A model generated the notes under the pieces. It made no database searches. It was not told the DNA's origin and saw only the letters and a program-made list of their open reading frames with translations. DNA of 64,000 nucleotides from Streptomyces sp. 35G-GA-8. GTDB taxonomy: Bacteria; Actinomycetota; Actinomycetes; Streptomycetales; Streptomycetaceae. The position numbers were made by a program, and so were the translations under genes. The stretch's first letter is position 1. The number at the start of each line of letters is the position of its first letter. The stretch is taken from the NCBI RefSeq assembly GCF_023534745.1, contig NZ_JAMHJQ010000010.1:62001-126000 (forward strand), in the 5' to 3' direction. This document shows, one piece after another, positions 8,582-16,760 of the stretch.

Positions 8582-9184
8582 GTGGCCGAGACATCGCAGC
8601 GCGCACGTAATCCACGGGGGCAGGGTGACCGGCTGCGCCTGGAAATCCTGGAGGGGGCCGCGCGCCTGCTGTCCGAGCTGGGCGGCGAGGAGGGACTGAC
8701 GATCCGCGGCGTCGCACGCGCCGCGGGCATCTCACCGGCCGCCATCTACCAGCACTTCGCCGACAAGTCCGCACTGGTCAATGGCCTGATCGGGTACGAC
8801 TACGAACAGATCTCCCGGGCCATGACCAAGGCCGACGAGTCGTGCCCTCAGGACGCCGTGCTGGAGCGGGTGCGGGCCCAGGTGCGGACCTACTGCCAGT
8901 TCGTGGTGGACAATCCGGGCCACTACCGCCTGCTGATCAACCATCAGCCGCTGACGGCACCCCGCAGCGGGCCGATGATCGACCTCGTGACCAGGGTGGC
9001 CACGGCGTTCGAGCGCTGCCAACTGGCCGGTGTACGGCTGCGGCTGCCGGCGCGACGAGCGGCGGTCCTGGTCTTCACAGCCGCCCACGGCCGGGTCGCG
9101 CTCTGGCACGCCTCCGGGGACCCCGTAGCCGCCGAGGCCCTCCTCGACTTCGTCGACGAAGTGGTCTGGCTCGTCACCGAGTGA
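8582..9184 (+). CDS. TetR family transcriptional regulator
   Basis: 200 residues from GTG at 8582, which gives the usual family length; an ATG at 8540 would add 14 residues. Neither has a Shine-Dalgarno sequence, so the transcript may be leaderless. The DNA-binding domain is clear: 'LRLEILEGAARLLSELG', then 'LTIRGVARAAGISPAAIYQHFADKSALV'. The C-terminal part belongs to the TetR_C (WHG-like) type. It likely represses the divergent MFS exporter and, through a matching operator, the aldo/keto reductase downstream. Confidence 0.87.
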   Translation: MAETSQRARNPRGQGDRLRLEILEGAARLLSELGGEEGLTIRGVARAAGISPAAIYQHFADKSALVNGLIGYDYEQISRAMTKADESCPQDAVLERVRAQVRTYCQFVVDNPGHYRLLINHQPLTAPRSGPMIDLVTRVATAFERCQLAGVRLRLPARRAAVLVFTAAHGRVALWHASGDPVAAEALLDFVDEVVWLVTE

Positions 9185-9221
9185 CCTCGATGCCGCCCGT
9201 GGGCAGCCGTGCGCGCGGGCG

Positions 9222-9255
9222 GGCAGCAGGCAGCAGGCAGCAGGCAGCAGGCAGC
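9222..9255. repeat. Heptanucleotide tandem repeat (GGCAGCA)x4.9
   Basis: Four perfect GGCAGCA copies and a fifth ending in G. It lies 37 bp after the TetR stop and 15 bp before the operator of the aldo/keto reductase promoter. It is another 7-bp array in a gap between genes. Confidence 0.95.
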
Positions 9256-9266
9256 GTTATGCTACC

Positions 9267-9295
9267 TTGCGTAACTGTACGATCGTTAAGCTATA
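9267..9295 (+). promoter_or_regulatory. Promoter with TetR-type operator, copy 2
   Basis: GTAACTGTACGATCGTTAAG (9271-9290) carries the perfect palindrome ACGATCGT and matches the exporter operator. It overlaps a plausible -35 TTGCGT (9267-9272) and a weak -10 GCTATA (9290-9295), spaced 17 bp. Binding here would block RNA polymerase. Confidence 0.55.
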
Positions 9296-9408
9296 GCGAT
9301 AGAAGGACGGCGCGCTTGAAGTGCTGCCCGCCTTCCCCGTTCAGGCACGGCGACTACGTGTACGACGCCCCCCTTCGCTTCCCCTTCACCCCGTAAGGAT
9401 TCCTCGCC

Positions 9409-10386
9409 ATGCAATACCTCCGGTTGGGCAACAGCGGACTGTCGGTCTCCAAGGTCGTGCTGGGCTGCATGAGCTTCGGCGACCCGGCCCGCGGCACCCA
9501 TCAGTGGTCCTTCGGCATCGACGAGTCCCGTCCGTACTTCAAGCAGGCCATCGAGTCCGGCATCACCACCTTCGACACCGCCAACATGTACAGCCGCGGC
9601 GCCAGCGAGGAGATCACCGGCCGGCTGCTGCGCGAGTTCGCCAAGCGGGACGAGGTGGTCATCGCCACCAAGGTGCACGCCACGATGGGCCCCGGCCCCA
9701 AGGGCGGCGGCCTGTCCCGGGCGGCGATCCTCACCCAGGTGGACGAGAGTCTGCGCCGGCTGGGCACCGACTACATCGACCTGTACCAGATCCACCGGCT
9801 CGACCCGAACGTGCCGGCCGAGGAGATCATGGAGACACTGCACGACGTGGTGAAGGCCGGAAAGGCCCGCTACCTCGGCGCGTCCTCGATGTGGACCTGG
9901 CAGTTCGCCAAGCTTCAGCACACCGCGGATCTGCACGGCTGGACCCGGTTCGTGTCCATGCAGGACCAGTACAACCTGCTTCAGCGCGAGGAGGAGCGGG
10001 AGATGCTGCCGTACTGCCTCGACCAGGGCATCGGCGTGATCCCATGGAGCCCACTGGCGCGCGGCCGGCTGACCCGCGATCCGGACGAGCAGACCACACG
10101 CAACAGCACCGACAGCGCCGAGGAAATCCTCTACGGCCGGACCGCCAAGGCCGACCGGGGAATCATCGACGCGGTCGCCGCCATCGCAACGGAGCGCGCC
10201 GTCAGCCGCGCCCAGGTAGCACTGGCCTGGGTGATGCACCAGCCGGCCATCACCGCACCGATCGTCGGCACCACCAAGCCGCACCACCTCACCGACGCCG
10301 TCGCCGCCACCGAGCTCAAGCTCACCACCGAAGAACTGACCCGACTGGAAGAGCACTACACCACGCGCCCCGCCTCCGGCTTCTGA
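9409..10386 (+). CDS. Aldo/keto reductase
   Basis: 325 residues, ATG with AAGGATT upstream. The NADPH-dependent AKR (beta/alpha)8 barrel is evident. The catalytic tetrad can be read as Asp and Tyr in 'DTANMYSRG', Lys in 'IATKVHA' and His in 'LYQIHRLD'. Later blocks are 'PWSPLARGRLTR' and the cofactor loop 'APIVGTTKPHHLTDAV'. It is closest to the YhdN/IolS-like group that reduces small aldehydes and ketones. A TetR-type operator in its promoter links it to the efflux gene next door, suggesting a joint response to a toxic carbonyl or xenobiotic. Confidence 0.92.
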   Translation: MQYLRLGNSGLSVSKVVLGCMSFGDPARGTHQWSFGIDESRPYFKQAIESGITTFDTANMYSRGASEEITGRLLREFAKRDEVVIATKVHATMGPGPKGGGLSRAAILTQVDESLRRLGTDYIDLYQIHRLDPNVPAEEIMETLHDVVKAGKARYLGASSMWTWQFAKLQHTADLHGWTRFVSMQDQYNLLQREEEREMLPYCLDQGIGVIPWSPLARGRLTRDPDEQTTRNSTDSAEEILYGRTAKADRGIIDAVAAIATERAVSRAQVALAWVMHQPAITAPIVGTTKPHHLTDAVAATELKLTTEELTRLEEHYTTRPASGF

Positions 10387-10461
10387 CCCGCGCCCGCCCG
10401 ATCACGCCCGCCCGGTACAGGACGCACCGGCAACGCGGCCGACGGCCTACCACGACAGCCA

Positions 10462-11349
<888 letters not shown>

Positions 11350-11519
11350 CTAATACCTCAGAGTCCGCCATGGCCCGGCGCCCGGCGCCAGGGCCACCCG
11401 GTCAGTGACCAGGCAAGCCAAGGGCGGAACGAAGCGGATCCAAGCAGGTCACCCACGCCCGCCCCGATCGGGCCCGGCCTCCGACCCGAGGGAACCGGGT
11501 GGAGCCTTCGACGTGGTGG

Positions 11520-12065
11520 CTATAGGTCGAGCACCGCCCACAGGCGTCGGCCATCCTCACTTGTATCCGTGCCGCAGCTCGTCGCGCCCAACTCCGCGAT
11601 CCGAGGCAACACGGTCTCGTCTGCGACCGGCAGGCCGGGATGATGGCTGAGTACCACCATGAGGGCCTGTCGGTTCTGGTCAGCGAGGTGCAGGCTCACT
11701 CGCTTCCCGCCGTCGCCCACCGCGGTGTTGACGAGGACGGTGACGATCTCGGAGGCGGCGGTGTCCGCGCCGGTGTAACCCCATTCGTGGAGCTTGCCGA
11801 TCACGTTCTTGCGGGCGCGCCCGGCCGCCCACGGTTCCGCTTCCAACCTCCAGTTGGCGCCCCGTCGGTTCGCCATGTTCACCGTGCGCCTGCCCGGCCG
11901 GGCCAGCGTGGTCGATTTCGGCTTGGTGTCCGTGGGAGGGCGTGATGGCTGGACCGGGCGCTTGGGGGGTGGCGGAGTCTTGGGTGGGTAGTCCGGCTGG
12001 TGGGCGGCGTCCATTGGTGACGGCATGAGCGGACTCCCCGGGTCGAAGACGCGACGGTCACCCAT
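11520..12065 (-). CDS. HATPase-like (anti-sigma/RsbW-type) ATP-binding protein
   Basis: About 181 residues if started at ATG 12065; a start at 12116 adds 17. The first ~75 residues are Pro/Lys-rich and disordered-looking. The rest resembles the small HATPase_c_2 proteins abundant in streptomycetes: 'AEPWAAGRARKNVIGKLHEWG' followed by the N-box region 'TAASEIVTVLVNTAVGDGGKRVSLHL'. The usual 'ELVTNAVRH' reads 'EIVTVLVNTAV', so the key Asn is kept but shifted. The C-terminal G-boxes are weak. It may be an anti-sigma-type kinase with degenerate catalysis. Confidence 0.6.
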   Translation of the reverse strand: MGDRRVFDPGSPLMPSPMDAAHQPDYPPKTPPPPKRPVQPSRPPTDTKPKSTTLARPGRRTVNMANRRGANWRLEAEPWAAGRARKNVIGKLHEWGYTGADTAASEIVTVLVNTAVGDGGKRVSLHLADQNRQALMVVLSHHPGLPVADETVLPRIAELGATSCGTDTSEDGRRLWAVLDL

Positions 12066-12156
12066 GGTACGGCCGCCGTCACTCGACCCGCGAGGCGTCG
12101 AATCCCGCCGCCTCAAGGCGTAGCCGACGGAAGCCGAAGGAGGGGCCGCCGATCGG

Positions 12157-12600
12157 TTAGGTGCGAGCGTCGTAGTTCTCGCGGTTCGCGAGGACCTCGG
12201 CCATGTGTGTCTGTGCCCAGCTTCTGAGCCCGCGCGTCATGTGGTGGAGCGAGAGGCCGAGGTCGGTCAGCTCGTAGGAGACGGTGACGGGAACAGTTGG
12301 CGTCACGGTGCGGGTGAGGAGACCATCGTGCTCCAGCGACCGTAGTGTCTGGGTCAGCATCTTCTGGCTGACCCCGGCCAGAAGACGGGAGATCTCGGAG
12401 TAACGCAGCGCCTTCGGAGCGTCTGCGTGTGCCGCACCGGCGGGTCCAGGGTTGTTGTCGCCGCCCAGCGCACACAGGATCAGGACGACCCACTTGTCCG
12501 AGATTCGGTCGAGTAGTTGCCGGCTGGGGCACCCTGCCAGGAACGCGTTGTACTCCACCTTGGCCTGAGCCCTCTTCTGGGCCGCCTTCATCGTTGTCAC
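12157..12600 (-). CDS. HxlR family transcriptional regulator
   Basis: About 147 residues. The GTG at 12600 is preferred because AGAGG lies eight bases before it; GTG 12609 and ATG 12591 are in frame. The winged helix is clear: 'CPSRQLLDRISDKWVVLILCAL', 'RYSEISRLLAGVSQKMLTQTLRSLEHDGLLTR', 'VPVTVSYELTDLGLSL'. HxlR proteins typically sense aldehydes or quinones and control a divergent reductase. Here the divergent gene is an aldo/keto reductase, with an inverted repeat in the shared gap. Confidence 0.88.
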   Translation of the reverse strand: MTTMKAAQKRAQAKVEYNAFLAGCPSRQLLDRISDKWVVLILCALGGDNNPGPAGAAHADAPKALRYSEISRLLAGVSQKMLTQTLRSLEHDGLLTRTVTPTVPVTVSYELTDLGLSLHHMTRGLRSWAQTHMAEVLANRENYDART

Positions 12601-12647
12601 TGATCGCACCTCTCACCGATGGGTGGGTTACGCACTCCAGAGTGCCT

Positions 12648-12664
12648 ACTTCCCGACAGGAAGT
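12648..12664. promoter_or_regulatory. Probable HxlR operator
   Basis: ACTTCC-CGACA-GGAAGT, perfect 6-bp arms with a 5-bp spacer. It lies in the 130-bp gap between the HxlR gene and the divergent aldo/keto reductase gene. Confidence 0.55.
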
Positions 12665-12732
12665 TTCTCTCCAATGCTGATGCAGGAAGGCAACAGGCGC
12701 CACCCCCAAAGTGCACGACGAAAGGCAACACG

Positions 12733-13620
12733 ATGAGCACACCGTCCCTCTCTCTGCCCGGAGGCACCTGGACTCTGGGTGACCTGACCGTCACCCGGTT
12801 CGGCTACGGTGCCATGCAACTGGCCGGGCCGTGGGTGATGGGGCCGCCGGCCGATCGCGGGGGTGCCCTGGCCGTTCTGCGCGAAGCCGTCGACCTCGGT
12901 GTCACCCACATCGACACCAGTGACGCCTACGGGCCGCGGGTCACCAACGAGTTGATCCGCGAGGCACTGCACCCCTATCCCGAGTCGCTGCACATCGTGA
13001 CCAAGGTCGGCGCGACCCGCGACGAACAGGGTGGCTGGCCCACGGCCCGCCGACCCGAAGATCTGCGCCGCCAGGTCCAGGACAACCTCACGTCCCTCCG
13101 GCTCGACACACTCGACCTGGTCAACCTCCGGCTCGGCAACGCCGAAGGTCGCCGGCCCGGCTCGCTGGCCGAGGCGTTCGAGACGCTCGTGGAACTCCAG
13201 CAGCAGGGCCTGATCCGCCACCTCGGGGTCAGCAACGCCACCGAGGAGCAGGTCACCGAGGCACAGAGCATCGCGCCGATCGTGTGCGTGCAGAACATGT
13301 ACAACCTCGCCCACCGCCAGGACGACGAGCTCATCGACCGGCTCGCCACCGACGGCGTCGCGTATGTGCCTTTCTTTCCCCTCGGGGGCTTTACCCCGCT
13401 TCAGTCCTCGGCGCTCTCGGCGGTCGCCGCTCGAATCAAGGCGACAGAGATGTCCGTCGCACTGGCCTGGCTGCTGCAGCGATCACCGAACATTCTGCTC
13501 ATCCCGGGCACGTCATCGACGGCACACCTGCGCGAGAACATCGCCGGCGCGGGACTCTCCCTCTCCCATGAGGATCTGACCGAACTGGACGACATCGGCC
13601 GCTCAATGCCACAGAGCTGA
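12733..13620 (+). CDS. Aldo/keto reductase family oxidoreductase
   Basis: 295 residues from ATG 12733, with AAAGG upstream. AKR barrel blocks: 'TRFGYGAMQLAGP', 'THIDTSDAYGP' (catalytic Asp and Tyr), 'HIVTKVGATR' (Lys), 'LIRHLGVSNATEEQV', 'CVQNMYNLAHR' and the cofactor loop 'ILLIPGTSSTAHLRENI'. The position of the catalytic His reads 'LDLVNLRLG', so His is replaced by Arg, as in a distinct AKR branch. Activity toward typical carbonyls is therefore less certain. It is divergent from, and probably controlled by, the HxlR regulator. Confidence 0.87.
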   Translation: MSTPSLSLPGGTWTLGDLTVTRFGYGAMQLAGPWVMGPPADRGGALAVLREAVDLGVTHIDTSDAYGPRVTNELIREALHPYPESLHIVTKVGATRDEQGGWPTARRPEDLRRQVQDNLTSLRLDTLDLVNLRLGNAEGRRPGSLAEAFETLVELQQQGLIRHLGVSNATEEQVTEAQSIAPIVCVQNMYNLAHRQDDELIDRLATDGVAYVPFFPLGGFTPLQSSALSAVAARIKATEMSVALAWLLQRSPNILLIPGTSSTAHLRENIAGAGLSLSHEDLTELDDIGRSMPQS

Positions 13621-13659
13621 ACGGCCCACAAGCCGCGCCCGAAGCCGCCGTTCACGTCC

Positions 13660-13691
13660 CGGCCCCGGTCACCTTCGTGCGACCGGGGCCG
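13660..13691 (+). terminator. Strong hairpin between convergent genes
   Basis: CGGCCCCGGTC and GACCGGGGCCG form an 11-bp perfect stem with a 10-base loop, 40 bp after the aldo/keto reductase stop. There is no T-tract, which is usual for streptomycete terminators; it could serve both directions. Confidence 0.65.
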
Positions 13692-13712
13692 AAGCAGGAC
13701 ACCAAGCCCGAC

Positions 13713-13728
13713 AGTTGACGCATCAACT
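13713..13728. promoter_or_regulatory. AGTTG-N6-CAACT palindrome, site 1
   Basis: AGTTGACGCATCAACT matches the palindrome found at several promoters to 24.3 kb. Unusually, this copy lies between convergent genes with no start codon near, so it is an orphan site or marks an unrecognised promoter. Confidence 0.5.
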
Positions 13729-13780
13729 AGGCGTCTGTCCATGCTCTCCGCCGAGCTCACAGAGGGGGACGCCGGTCGGG

Positions 13781-14347
13781 TCATTCCCCCCGATCATCCA
13801 GGTTCGCGATGATCCTCTCAGCGATGGTGCGCAGTTGCGTGACCTCGGTCGCGGTGAGGCCGGAGAGCACTGTGTCACGGGCGAAGGCGTCCTGCAGCGG
13901 CAGCACTCGCTCCACGAGGTCGAGACCACGGCGTGTGAGGACGGCCTGGTAGGCACGGCCCCTTTCAGGGGTGTCCTCGCGGCGGAGCAATCCGGCGGCC
14001 TCAAGTGAGCGGAGCGCATGTGACAGCCGGCTCTTCTGGAACCGTAGCGCCCGGCTCAATCGGGTGAGGCCCATCGTGTGCCGATCCGCGCCGGCGAGCA
14101 ACGCGAGAATCTTGAAGTGGCTGTGCGGGATGCCGGCATCATCCTGCGTCTTTCGCTCAAGCTCGGCTTCGACCAAGTGCGCGAGAATCACCAGCGACTG
14201 CCAGTTCTCCCGCTGCTCCCGCGCCACCCGGGGCGCGGCGACCTCGACGGATTCGGCAAGAGAGCGGGCTCGCCCTCGCCCGCCCGGCCGCGGCGATGTG
14301 AGATCAGGCAATCGGTCATCCACCTCTCCCGCTTGCCCACGGGTCAA
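13781..14347 (-). CDS. MarR family transcriptional regulator
   Basis: Up to 188 residues from TTG 14347; GTG 14323 is an alternative and the true start is uncertain. The winged helix reads 'GIPHSHFKILALLAGADRHTMGLTRLSRALRFQKSRLSHALRSLEAAGLLRRE', then the wing 'DTPERGRAYQAVLTRRGLDLV'. MarR proteins are dimeric repressors sensing phenols, oxidants or drugs. A palindrome GTGAGTTG-N6-CAACTCAC lies 24 bp upstream, fitting autoregulation. The same half-site spacing recurs at promoters up to 24 kb, making this protein a candidate master of that set. Confidence 0.85.
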   Translation of the reverse strand: MTRGQAGEVDDRLPDLTSPRPGGRGRARSLAESVEVAAPRVAREQRENWQSLVILAHLVEAELERKTQDDAGIPHSHFKILALLAGADRHTMGLTRLSRALRFQKSRLSHALRSLEAAGLLRREDTPERGRAYQAVLTRRGLDLVERVLPLQDAFARDTVLSGLTATEVTQLRTIAERIIANLDDRGE

Positions 14348-14370
14348 GCCTTCGTACTACGAGCCCCCAT

Positions 14371-14392
14371 GTGAGTTGTGGGTGCAACTCAC
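14371..14392. promoter_or_regulatory. AGTTG-N6-CAACT palindrome, site 2 (MarR promoter)
   Basis: GTGAGTTG-TGGGTG-CAACTCAC has perfect 8-bp arms and lies directly upstream of the MarR gene start. It is the expected autoregulatory operator. Confidence 0.6.
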
Positions 14393-14477
14393 TCGCGCAA
14401 CCACCCTGCCGGGAGAAGTCTAGTCATGCCGATTCAGCTGTCCCGTGACCGGAACATAGGTTCGCCGGTTTGGATGC

Positions 14478-15392
14478 CTACAGGTTGTTGACGTAGAAGT
14501 TGGTGAGCCGTTCGACGGCGGCGTCGACGTATTCGGGCTCGTCGTACATCTCGTAGTGGCCGGCGCCCTCGATCACCATGAGGTCGACCGGGTTGGGGGC
14601 CATCTTCCACAGCCGCATGCCCGCCTCGTAGGAGCCGGTGTTGCCGATGCGTCCGGCGAGGATGACTTGCAGTGGCTGGGTCATGAGCTGGTCGACCAGG
14701 TGGAACGCGTCGTAGCCAAGCAGGAGGGAGTCGCCGCGCGAGAGGCGGCGGTTGGTGGAGTGCTCGTTGCCGCCCCGCTCGGTGCGGTAGTAGGTGATGG
14801 CCTGGGTGGTGTCGATGTCGGTCAGCCCCGCATCCGTCGCATCTTCCAGGGTGTCGGGCAGCCAGTTCACACGGGACATCTCACCGGAGCGTGCCTCTTC
14901 GATGCGCGCGTCGGCGAGTGCGGCGAGTGCGGCGGCCGGGCCGTCGGGCTGGAAGCCGCGGAACGAGGTGCCCATGTTGCCGGGGACGACGGTTCCGACG
15001 GCCTTGATGCGGTGGTCCGTGCGGGCGGTGTGCACGGCGTAGCCGCCGCCGGCGCAGATACCGAGAACGCCGATGCGCTTCGGGTCGATGCCGGGGGTCG
15101 TGGTGAGGGCATCGATGGCGTAGGAGATGTCCTCACCTCGGCGGTAGGGGTCTTCGAGATCGCGGGGCTCGCCTCCGCTCTGCCCTTGGTGAGCGGGGTC
15201 GAAGACGAGCACCGCGATGCCGCGGGCGGCGAGGCGGGACGCATAGTTCGCACCGATCTGCTCCTTCACGCTGCTGCCGGGCGTGGAGAGCACCACGGCG
15301 CGCAACAGCGCGGTGCTGTCGGCGGTGTCGGGCAGGTGAAGGTCGGCCGCGAGCTCGATCGGTCCGCGCGGGATCGTGATGTGCTGAAGCAT
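14478..15392 (-). CDS. Alpha/beta hydrolase (DLH/YcjY-like)
   Basis: 304 residues from ATG 15392, with a GAAGGGCG ribosome site. Features: 'RAVVLSTPGSSVKEQIGANYASRL' before the oxyanion strand, 'AVLVFDPAHQGQSGGEPRDLEDP', nucleophile elbow 'GICAGGGYA' (Cys in the GxCxG position), and a late 'IEGAGHYEMYDEPEYVD' with the catalytic His. The Cys nucleophile resembles dienelactone hydrolase, while the overall layout matches the YcjY/acetyl-xylan-esterase-like hydrolases. It is divergent from a MarR regulator across a large palindrome, so it is probably induced by that regulator's ligand. Confidence 0.85.
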   Translation of the reverse strand: MLQHITIPRGPIELAADLHLPDTADSTALLRAVVLSTPGSSVKEQIGANYASRLAARGIAVLVFDPAHQGQSGGEPRDLEDPYRRGEDISYAIDALTTTPGIDPKRIGVLGICAGGGYAVHTARTDHRIKAVGTVVPGNMGTSFRGFQPDGPAAALAALADARIEEARSGEMSRVNWLPDTLEDATDAGLTDIDTTQAITYYRTERGGNEHSTNRRLSRGDSLLLGYDAFHLVDQLMTQPLQVILAGRIGNTGSYEAGMRLWKMAPNPVDLMVIEGAGHYEMYDEPEYVDAAVERLTNFYVNNL

Positions 15393-15424
15393 GGACAGCG
15401 CCCTTCGTGAGATCCTTGTTCCAT

Positions 15425-15459
15425 AGCTGTACCAGTACAAAAACACTACTGGTACAGCT
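15425..15459. promoter_or_regulatory. 35-bp MarR operator
   Basis: AGCTGTACCAGTA and TACTGGTACAGCT are perfect 13-bp inverted arms around a 9-bp spacer. Each arm is itself a near palindrome (TGTACCAGTACA-like), giving two stacked dimer sites. A further GTAC-N6-GTAC element lies at about 15467-15480. It sits in the gap between the hydrolase and the MarR gene. Confidence 0.7.
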
Positions 15460-15502
15460 TGGAACTAGTACAGAACAGTACCACTTGGTTTGGGGGACTC
15501 GT

Positions 15503-15916
15503 ATGCCGGTCGACGGTGCGCAGCTGTGGACGCTGAACCAGCGGCTGCTGAGTGTCGTAATGGATGCCTGCACGGAGGAGCTGGCTGATCTCGGGCTGGA
15601 AACAAAGGAGTTCTTCGTCCTGGCGGAGGTGGCCGCGTCGCCGTACCCGGCAGAGATCGCGGCGGCACTGCTGCTGCCCAAAGCCAGCGTGACGGTCTAC
15701 GTCCGCAATCTCGTCGCCAAGGGGTTCATCCGGCGCGAGATCGACGACGCGGATCTGCGGCGTCACCGCCTCGTACTGACCTCCGCGGGCACAGAGGCTC
15801 GGGATCGTGCACTCGCAGCCCTGGCCGCGGAGTACGACCGCAGGCTGGCGAGGATCACCCCGCGGGACCGCACCGAGCTGCGGCGCATCCTTCAGGAGAT
15901 GCTCTCGCCCGTATGA
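15503..15916 (+). CDS. MarR family transcriptional regulator
   Basis: 137 residues from ATG 15503. Winged-helix core: 'LETKEFFVLAEVAASPYPAEIAAALLLPKASVTVYVRNLVAKGFIRREID', wing 'DADLRRHRLVLTSAGTEARD'. The length and layout are standard for MarR. It faces the alpha/beta hydrolase gene across 110 bp holding a 35-bp palindrome, the classic repressor/target arrangement. The start lies at the edge of the operator region, and no strong ribosome site is visible, so the message may be nearly leaderless. Confidence 0.88.
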   Translation: MPVDGAQLWTLNQRLLSVVMDACTEELADLGLETKEFFVLAEVAASPYPAEIAAALLLPKASVTVYVRNLVAKGFIRREIDDADLRRHRLVLTSAGTEARDRALAALAAEYDRRLARITPRDRTELRRILQEMLSPV

Positions 15917-15954
15917 GTCCATGGTTGCGAGCGGTTCGCCTGTCCGGTGAACCG

Positions 15955-16080
15955 CTATTCGCCAGTGCTGTGAGAGCAGTTGCCGACGGGATCGAAACGC
16001 CGGGTGTCCCGCCGCCAGGGTCCGCCGTGCACCAACAGCATCACGGGCAAGATCAGGTGGGCGGGCAGCGGGTCCCCCGC
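15955..16080 (-). pseudogene. Fragment of an S9-type peptidase/hydrolase
   Basis: Minus-strand frame reads 'LPVMLLVHGGPWRRDTRRFDP', then a stop at 15955-15957. 'LLVHGGPW..D...FD' is the oxyanion region of prolyl-oligopeptidase-type hydrolases. Only about 40 residues remain, with no catalytic Ser. A gene relic. Confidence 0.45.
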
Positions 16081-16122
16081 GCGGGGCTGTGCCGCACGCT
16101 GCTCGCGCGAAAGGTCGTGACC

Positions 16123-16266
16123 TTACGCCGGGAGCACTACGAGCTTGCCGCTCAGGTGCTCGACCAGGCCGTTGCCATAGGTGACCGGTTCCACACCGAA
16201 AGAGCGGAGCTCAGCACGCAGCACGTCAGGGGTGCCGTACTCAGAGAACCGCACCGCAAGGGACAT
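16123..16266 (-). pseudogene. Relic of a zinc-free quinone oxidoreductase
   Basis: 47 residues: 'MSLAVRFSEYGTPDVL', the start of a medium-chain quinone reductase, fused directly to 'RAELRSFGVEPVTYGNGLVEHL', a piece normally found near mid-protein. The central coding region has been deleted. The stop is TAA at 16123. Could be a chance small ORF, but both halves look like the same family. Confidence 0.45.
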
Positions 16267-16319
16267 GTGCTCGACTTCAGGATCTTGGGTGTGACCTGCG
16301 GGAAGCGGGCACGGTCGTG

Positions 16320-16412
16320 TCACTGACCGCAGGGGCCCGCGTGATCGCAGTACGGCTGGAGGCGGCTCTGACCGCAGCCGCACAGCACGACCCTGGTCTC
16401 GGCGCGCGCGCC
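16320..16412 (-). pseudogene. CDGSH-like iron-sulfur segment cut off by an in-frame stop
   Basis: In the same frame as the ferredoxin-like gene and right after its TAA, 30 codons read '...ETRVVLCGCGQSRLQPYCDHAG...' to TGA. CxCxxSxxxPxCD is the CDGSH 2Fe-2S motif, though the GSH end reads HAG, moving the His ligand. In many actinobacteria the two domains form one protein. Here a single stop codon separates them. A GTG at codon 9 could restart translation. Confidence 0.6.
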
Positions 16413-16730
16413 TTACGGCGTGTCCACACTCAGCTCCCCGCGCACGGTCAGCTGCCCGTTGACACCGCGGGTGATCGTGGTGGGCCGGTCGGGGGTTTCC
16501 GTCCCGCCCTCCGCGAGTTCGTACTGGAGCGCGCCCGAGGGACAGCGCCGCACCACCTCCGCCAGGCGCTCGGCCGTGGTTCTCTCCGGCTGGACCCAAG
16601 GTCGCTTCGTCGGGTCGAACACCTCGGGCAGGCCATGGACGCATTCGGCTGCGTGGAGGCAGCGCCCGGCCTCGAAGGTCACCGTGATCGACTCCGTCCG
16701 GTATGCCTTCTGCTCGGATTCGCCGCTCAT
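16413..16730 (-). CDS. Divergent 4Fe-4S mono-cluster protein (YjdI-like)
   Basis: 105 residues, ATG 16730 with GGAGG upstream. The domain (Fer4_19 type) shows 'FEAGRCLHAAECVHGLPEVFDP' and 'VVRRCPSGALQYEL', with Cys residues in a ferredoxin-like pattern. It follows the GNAT gene by 30 bp in the same direction, the same pairing as E. coli yjdI/yjdJ. The C-terminus ends 'ELSVDTP', just where homologues with a fused CDGSH domain continue, so a nonsense mutation may have shortened it. Probable electron-transfer or iron-sulfur stress role; not known in detail. Confidence 0.75.
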   Translation of the reverse strand: MSGESEQKAYRTESITVTFEAGRCLHAAECVHGLPEVFDPTKRPWVQPERTTAERLAEVVRRCPSGALQYELAEGGTETPDRPTTITRGVNGQLTVRGELSVDTP

Positions 16731-16760
16731 GCCCGCCTCCGTTTCCGCCGTGCTCGGCTC

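Noticed and set aside
12600-12609. GTG 12609 as the HxlR start
   Set aside because: The only ribosome site (AGAGG) overlaps it too closely; GTG 12600 has proper spacing.
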